Shown here: piece after piece, positions 62,201 to 64,000 of the stretch | Layout: the number at the start of each line of letters is the position of its first letter | How positions within the stretch are numbered: position 1 is the stretch's first letter | NCBI RefSeq assembly: GCF_032118995.1 | Contig: NC_092661.1 | Coordinates: forward strand, 7,316,494 to 7,380,493 | Source: Asterias amurensis | Taxonomy: Eukaryota > Echinodermata > Asteroidea > Forcipulatida > Asteriidae | Direction: 5' to 3' | DNA: 64,000 nucleotides | Made by a program: the position numbers and the translations under genes | Notes under the pieces: model-generated | Databases searched by the model: none | What the model saw: only the letters and a program-made list of their open reading frames with translations | Told to the model about the DNA's origin: nothing

Positions 62201-63141
62201 GGAGAATGGTGATTGTAAGCGCAGAATTTGGCGGTAAGCAGTGCCATGGAATCGGGGTCCTGATCAGGTTGCATGCCTGTAAAATGAAGTGTGATTATAA
62301 AATGTACCTTTTGAGAGCAATTTTCTAAACTTTTGTGTAGCGGCAAGTTGTTGGGTGACATCATCACTCATCAAAGCTTGAACCATATCTGGACTGACAA
62401 AGCCCTGTAAAAAAACAACAACAATAATAATTCAAAGTAAGATTTGAATCTTTGCATGGTGTGTAACAATACTGTTAAAAATAATAATAGTAACAATGGC
62501 TTCTTGTGTAGCAGCGCTCAAATCCATCAATCAGCGTGACGCTCATAGTGCTTGAACTTAGCTCAACATACCTTGGAGGTTATGCTGCAAGGAAAGTTGA
62601 GCTAAGTTTTGAAGTAATAGACTTAAAAGTCTTACATAGCACCCTACGTTTTGAAGTATTAGACATTTTCCTTTACATAGCACCCTACGTTTTGAATTAA
62701 TAGACATTTTCCTTTACATAGCACCCTACGTTTTGAATTAATAGACATTTTCCTTTACGTAGCACCCTATGTTTTGAATCAATAGACATTTTCCTTTACA
62801 TAGCACCCTACGTTTTGAAGTAATAGACATTTTCCTTTACATAGCACCCTACGTTTTGAAGTAATAGACATTTTCCTTTACGTAGCTCAAGTAACTCAAA
62901 TGACTGCAATTGCATCACATACCTGCAAATCCCCAACTCTTGTATACATCCTGCTTACAAATAAACAAATAGACAGACAGACAGTCAGACAGACAGACAG
63001 ACAGACAGACAAACAAACAGACAGACAAACAAACAGAACAAAGAGATGCCCTCTAATGTTTACCTGTGTAGAGGTGATAAGGCTATCTTGATGAGATGAC
63101 TCATTCTCAAGTAGAATATCAACATTCCGTCTCTTGAAAAT
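50049..63141 (-). CDS. KPNA1/5/6: Importin subunit alpha (karyopherin alpha, KPNA1/5/6 type), 5' end outside window
   Basis: Twelve exons, 63141 down to 50049, all GT-AG with compatible phases: 481 residues plus stop. Importin alpha binds nuclear localisation signals through armadillo repeats and hands cargo to importin beta. Seen here: FKRRNV at the start (end of the N-terminal region), then ARM repeats with the signature W..N ladder: [86 protein letters not shown], and the C-terminal [20 protein letters not shown] and [15 protein letters not shown] with the acidic tail points to the KPNA1/5/6 clade. The importin-beta-binding exon (about 55 residues in relatives) is missing and must lie to the right of 64000. 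Introns carry many MITEs, a pogo-like element and tandem repeats. Confidence 0.96.
50609..51148. mobile_element. MITE with GTTCGCATTGGACT termini (KPNA intron)
   Basis: Left 'agccgtgttcgcattggact' (50611) and right 'agtccaatgcgaacagggct' (51128) are inverted. 'ttcgcattggact' is repeated internally near 50948 and 51067, with 'ggctcggttaaactagcc' variants. About 540 bp, non-coding. Confidence 0.85.
51187..51362 (-). CDS. KPNA1/5/6: KPNA exon: ARM 9-10 region
   Basis: 176 bases, [20 protein letters not shown] then [20 protein letters not shown]; donor GGAG/GTAAGG. Confidence 0.96.
51820..53009. mobile_element. GGGCCCAATTTC MITE interrupted by another element
   Basis: Left end 'gggcccaatttcttagccctgctaaccg' (51820) and right end 'cttaccgttaagcagcgctacaaaactgggccc' (to 53009) are inverted and belong to the family at 36258-36757, but here they are ~1.2 kb apart because a second element occupies 51952-52897. 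Confidence 0.65.
51952..52897. mobile_element. Nested element with ATGTTA..TTGGCGTAAC termini
   Basis: Left 'atgttattttggcgtaac' and right, in reverse, 'atgttaagttggcgtaac' are 18-base inverted repeats with two mismatches. Subterminal 'aaaaatagggtccgtcgg' and 'tatttttagggtcggtcggg' are also inverted. About 946 bp without coding signature; C and A homopolymers near both ends. Confidence 0.7.
53109..53236 (-). CDS. KPNA1/5/6: KPNA exon: [13 protein letters not shown]
   Basis: 128 bases, [20 protein letters not shown] then [16 protein letters not shown]; donor ATCAG/GTAGTT, phase 2. Confidence 0.96.
53280..54360. mobile_element. Pogo/Tigger-like (Tc1-mariner) non-autonomous element
   Basis: Terminal inverted repeats CAGTCGACTCCCGTTAATAC (53280) and GTAATAACGGGAGTCGACTG (to 54360), with a TA on each side (53278-53279 and 54361-54362), the target duplication of this superfamily. 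1081 bp. The interior has no transposase but three ~150 bp imperfect repeats. Confidence 0.88.
53692..54070. repeat. Three ~150 bp repeats inside the pogo-like element
   Basis: 'gttttcatcggtaaccacc', 'gattttcattggtaaccaac' and 'gattttcattggtaaacacc' begin three blocks at about 53700, 53840 and 53996, each followed by 'atggttcattgc(t/c)aa(c/t)g(c)gagataccagg'. Confidence 0.8.
55070..55216. repeat. Inverted repeat in KPNA intron
   Basis: 'cacatattgactggcataattcggtaac' (55079) and 'gttacctcattgccagtcaatatgtg' (55187) can pair. ~145 bp, non-coding, 27 bases from a KPNA exon border. Confidence 0.8.
55243..55368 (-). CDS. KPNA1/5/6: KPNA exon: [12 protein letters not shown]
   Basis: 126 bases, [20 protein letters not shown] onward to RQQIQ, phase 0 at both ends. 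Confidence 0.96.
55600..55678 (-). CDS. KPNA1/5/6: KPNA exon: [17 protein letters not shown]
   Basis: 79 bases; the first base completes the split Met codon. Donor ACACAG/GTAGGA. Confidence 0.96.
55793..56493. mobile_element. Element with ATATGTTGGATTACCCT termini
   Basis: Left 'atatgttggattaccctttcaccc' and right in reverse 'tggcctgttggattgccctatcccg'. Subterminal 'gggtcggtcggtcgg' and 'acggtcggacggg' echo the element at 51952-52897. ~700 bp, A/T homopolymers inside. Confidence 0.65.
56868..57031 (-). CDS. KPNA1/5/6: KPNA exon: [12 protein letters not shown]
   Basis: 164 bases from [12 protein letters not shown] to [10 protein letters not shown]; donor CTCAT/GTAAGT, phase 2. Confidence 0.96.
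57093..57400 (-). mobile_element. Probable retroelement fragment
   Basis: The plus-strand text 'gaagacccaaactccgctggatcaacagaatcaccagggtggagtagcc' translates in pieces resembling the Gly/Arg-rich '[11 protein letters not shown]' tail found in some LINEs. Frames are broken; a (AAT)n run lies at 57348. Confidence 0.35.
57560..57715 (-). repeat. tRNA-derived SINE with a duplicated middle
   Basis: Minus strand: 'ggtggcatggttggcttgtgc' (A-box region) and 'ccggttcgattcccggccgggg' (perfect B box and T arm). Between them 'cgcctctcaccaaggtgacccc' is present twice in tandem (57628-57671), which spaces the boxes too far apart for a normal tRNA. A tail 'gttggttctcttgtgtgcc' follows. Confidence 0.7.
57745..57846 (+). 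repeat. Degenerate Leu/Ser-tRNA-like SINE
   Basis: 'ctaaggttatcagactcaagttctgatagccgagtcattggagtgtgggttttatccctgctgtgaca' has a long variable arm like leucine or serine tRNAs. The B box is damaged (GGTTTTATCC). Confidence 0.4.
57848..58219. mobile_element. MITE, TTAAAGGGAAGGTACACGTTTGG subfamily
   Basis: Left 'ttaaagggaaggtacacgtttgg', right 'cctaaacgtgtaccttcccgttaa'. The body resembles the TTAAAGGCAGTGGACAC family (gagagctgttgatagtata, cgcaacttcgatgaccgattgagc), with a central hairpin 'aaaagacttctagctagaagtctttt'. Confidence 0.88.
58545..58655 (-). repeat. tRNA-derived SINE head
   Basis: In reverse: 'caatctcggtggtcgagttgg' (A box) and 'aggttcaaatccc' (B box), then 'gagtaatatgcctgtgattttt'. 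Same family as 18742, opposite strand. Confidence 0.75.
58862..58961 (-). CDS. KPNA1/5/6: KPNA exon: [14 protein letters not shown]
   Basis: 100 bases ending NPPPTFDK; donor GATAAG/GTAAGT. Confidence 0.96.
59037..59285. mobile_element. MITE remnants with a strong palindrome
   Basis: 'ggcactggacatgtttggtaatgtcaaagacc' (MITE end) is followed at 59157-59277 by 'tttcacaaagagtaaagact...gtcattactctttgtgaaa', whose halves pair, and then by 'actctagtgccttta', the other MITE end. One element appears to have inserted into another. Confidence 0.6.
59385..59600 (-). repeat. Dispersed repeat shared with 10570-10790
   Basis: Reverse-complement copy ('ctcagctccctggggagtat', 'acccatttacccctgggtg'). It leads directly into the triplicated segment at 59587. 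Confidence 0.65.
59587..60100 (+). repeat. 162 bp in-frame triplication of a LINE-like C-terminal peptide
   Basis: Three nearly identical copies starting at 59620, 59782 and 59944, 162 bases apart, keep one open frame (59598-60098, 166 residues). Each 54-residue unit reads ...[20 protein letters not shown] then [20 protein letters not shown]. The '[13 protein letters not shown]...RDAG' motif resembles the tail region of some non-LTR retrotransposon polyproteins. Nothing before it resembles RT. It lies in a KPNA intron on the opposite strand, so it is more likely a repeat than a gene. Confidence 0.7.
60245..60333 (-). CDS. KPNA1/5/6: KPNA exon: [12 protein letters not shown]
   Basis: 89 bases; donor TTACA/GTAAGT splits a Gln codon with the next exon. 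Confidence 0.96.
60647..60778 (-). CDS. KPNA1/5/6: KPNA exon: [13 protein letters not shown]
   Basis: 132 bases, phase 0 at both ends. Contains the first W..N NLS-binding pair and ends FEDVQEQ. Confidence 0.96.
60822..61195. mobile_element. MITE with TTAAAGCCATTGGACCCTTT termini
   Basis: Left 'ttaaagccattggaccctttcggt', right 'accaaaagggtccaatggctttaa'. Central hairpin 'ttctcgttaacgagaa'. Inner sequence shared with 39572-39926. Confidence 0.9.
61441..61500 (+). repeat. tRNA-like SINE remnant
   Basis: CTCAGTTGGTAGAGC (A box) and GGTTCAAATC (B box) with tRNA spacing. The acceptor arm does not pair, so a SINE or pseudo-tRNA is more likely than a tRNA gene. Confidence 0.5.
61901..61992 (-). CDS. 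KPNA1/5/6: KPNA exon: [10 protein letters not shown]
   Basis: 92 bases, [20 protein letters not shown] to STLQ, phase 1 in, 0 out; donor CTACAA/GTAAGT. Confidence 0.95.
62308..62404 (-). CDS. KPNA1/5/6: KPNA exon: linker to ARM 1
   Basis: 97 bases, [20 protein letters not shown] then [10 protein letters not shown]; donor CAAAAG/GTACAT, phase 1. Confidence 0.95.
62633..62888. repeat. 41 bp tandem repeat, about 6 copies
   Basis: Unit 'tagacattttcctttacatagcaccctacgttttgaattaa' with few differences; successive 'tagacatttt' are 41 bases apart. In a KPNA intron. Confidence 0.92.
62965..63035. repeat. ACAG microsatellite
   Basis: (ACAG)n with CAAA variants, 26 bases before a KPNA exon. Confidence 0.9.
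63064..63141 (-). CDS. KPNA1/5/6: KPNA exon: FKRRNV segment
   Basis: 26 codons, [20 protein letters not shown] onward, phase 0 at both ends. It follows directly after the importin-beta-binding domain in relatives. Acceptor AATCCAG/ATTTTC. Confidence 0.9.
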
Positions 63142-64000
63142 CTGGATTTAATAAAAGGAACAAGAAAACAAACACCAACATTACACAAAGTTGATTATCT
63201 TGTTTCAAACCAAATAATATTTGTCGTTAATGCTAATGAGCTCGATAAATGTAAAGTTTACAGCAATATATTCTAAAGGTGTCAAACGATTTTAAAGATG
63301 TTATGGTTAAAAAAAAATAAAGGTCTACTTCGTTTTGGGGTTTTTCGCAATGAAAGTGATGTGACGAGGCACATGGTTTTAAATGCATTCTGGAAATCCG
63401 AGATGGGCACCATATCTGGCCGCCATTTTGGATTCCATGTTTTCAGCCTGTATTAAGGCGTTCAAACCATATTAACAATATTTCAAACTTTGCAGGTCAA
63501 GGAACACATGTTATATACGTAGAATAATCAATCAGACCCCCTCACTGCACCCTAGTCCCTAAACGCTGGCAGAGATATAAATTTCTGAGAGGAAAAAACC
63601 AACAACAATTATTTTTCCCCACCTCATTGTGCCAACAATGGTGACACAAGTAATGAAACATATTGAATTATTGTCAAAATAAATAACTTTATTTATAATG
63701 GTAGAACAATATGGAAATTATACATTTTAAAATTGTTGTTTTCCTACAAAAAATATTGACAACTTTTTTTTCAAATTGTAAAAATATTTTATATTAATCA
63801 TTTAGAACTTAGTGAAGTTAACCGTTGTGGGAAGTTTCATAAGAATCCCTTGAGTATTTTGTAAAATACGATGGGGAGGGGGGAGTGTTCTCCACACACG
63901 TGTTTTGGGAGGGTGGACCGCCCTCCTAAAATTTAGGCCGCAAAAATAAGATCAAACGAGTACCTGACAAGCCAAAACCGACTTCAAAACTACAGCATCA
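63142..64000 (-). other. KPNA intron toward the missing first coding exon
   Basis: No importin-beta-binding domain (basic Arg/Lys-rich helix) is encoded here. A CAG/GTACTC donor-like site at 63964 follows a segment with no family similarity. The first coding exon must lie outside the window. Confidence 0.6.

Noticed and set aside
63964..64000. First coding exon of KPNA (importin-beta-binding domain) at the right edge
   Set aside because: A donor-like CAG/GTACTC is present, but the upstream frames lack the Arg/Lys-rich helix expected of that domain.

Overview
This window is nuclear DNA from an animal. Its genes have many introns with GT-AG borders, they belong to metazoan families (ZUP1, FAM162, importin alpha), and the spaces between exons are full of eukaryotic transposable elements: Ty3/gypsy, LINE, tRNA-derived SINEs, MITEs, and THAP-, hAT- and pogo-like DNA elements. 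The repeat style, including frequent tacatgta motifs and dense MITEs, and the gene families suggest a marine invertebrate deuterostome, most likely an echinoderm and perhaps a sea star. That assignment is inference; no species-specific marker was found.

Layout. 1-3000: tandem array of a ~160 bp unit whose minus strand carries tRNA-like A and B boxes, with a 932 bp higher-order period. 3138-8700: intergenic repeats (rearranged THAP-element copy, 123 bp tandem repeat, fold-back elements, MITEs). 8862-14874 (minus): ZUP1/ZUFSP deubiquitinase in five recognisable coding exons, with a 5'-truncated LINE (15035-16272) just upstream. 16377-18053: probable hAT-like element. 18322-25788 (minus): scattered exon-like segments of a gene I could not identify, with SINE, THAP element, MITE and a decayed Ty3/gypsy element between them. 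26040-32926 (plus): FAM162 (UPF0389) in three exons; its second intron holds a complete Ty3/gypsy element (26902-32054, LTRs apparently identical, 5 bp target duplication). 33000-50000: a gene-free space between two convergent genes, holding MITEs and tandem repeats. 50049-63141 and beyond (minus): importin alpha (KPNA1/5/6 type), 12 coding exons visible; the first exon with the importin-beta-binding domain lies beyond the right edge. Its introns are crowded with non-autonomous transposons.

How the genes relate. ZUP1, FAM162 and KPNA do not form a pathway, but the same three families are neighbours at human 6q22.1 (ZUP1, KPNA5, FAM162B). Here the order is ZUP1(-), FAM162(+), KPNA(-); inverting the FAM162-KPNA pair gives the human order and orientations, so this looks like an old conserved gene neighbourhood. 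The unidentified minus-strand gene starts 251 bases from the FAM162 start codon, in divergent orientation, which suggests a shared promoter.

I did not find a clearly new biological system. The best candidates for a second look are the tRNA-like satellite, the unidentified divergent gene, the THAP element with its scrambled derivative, the very young Ty3 insertion in FAM162, and a 162 bp in-frame triplication of a LINE-like peptide in a KPNA intron.
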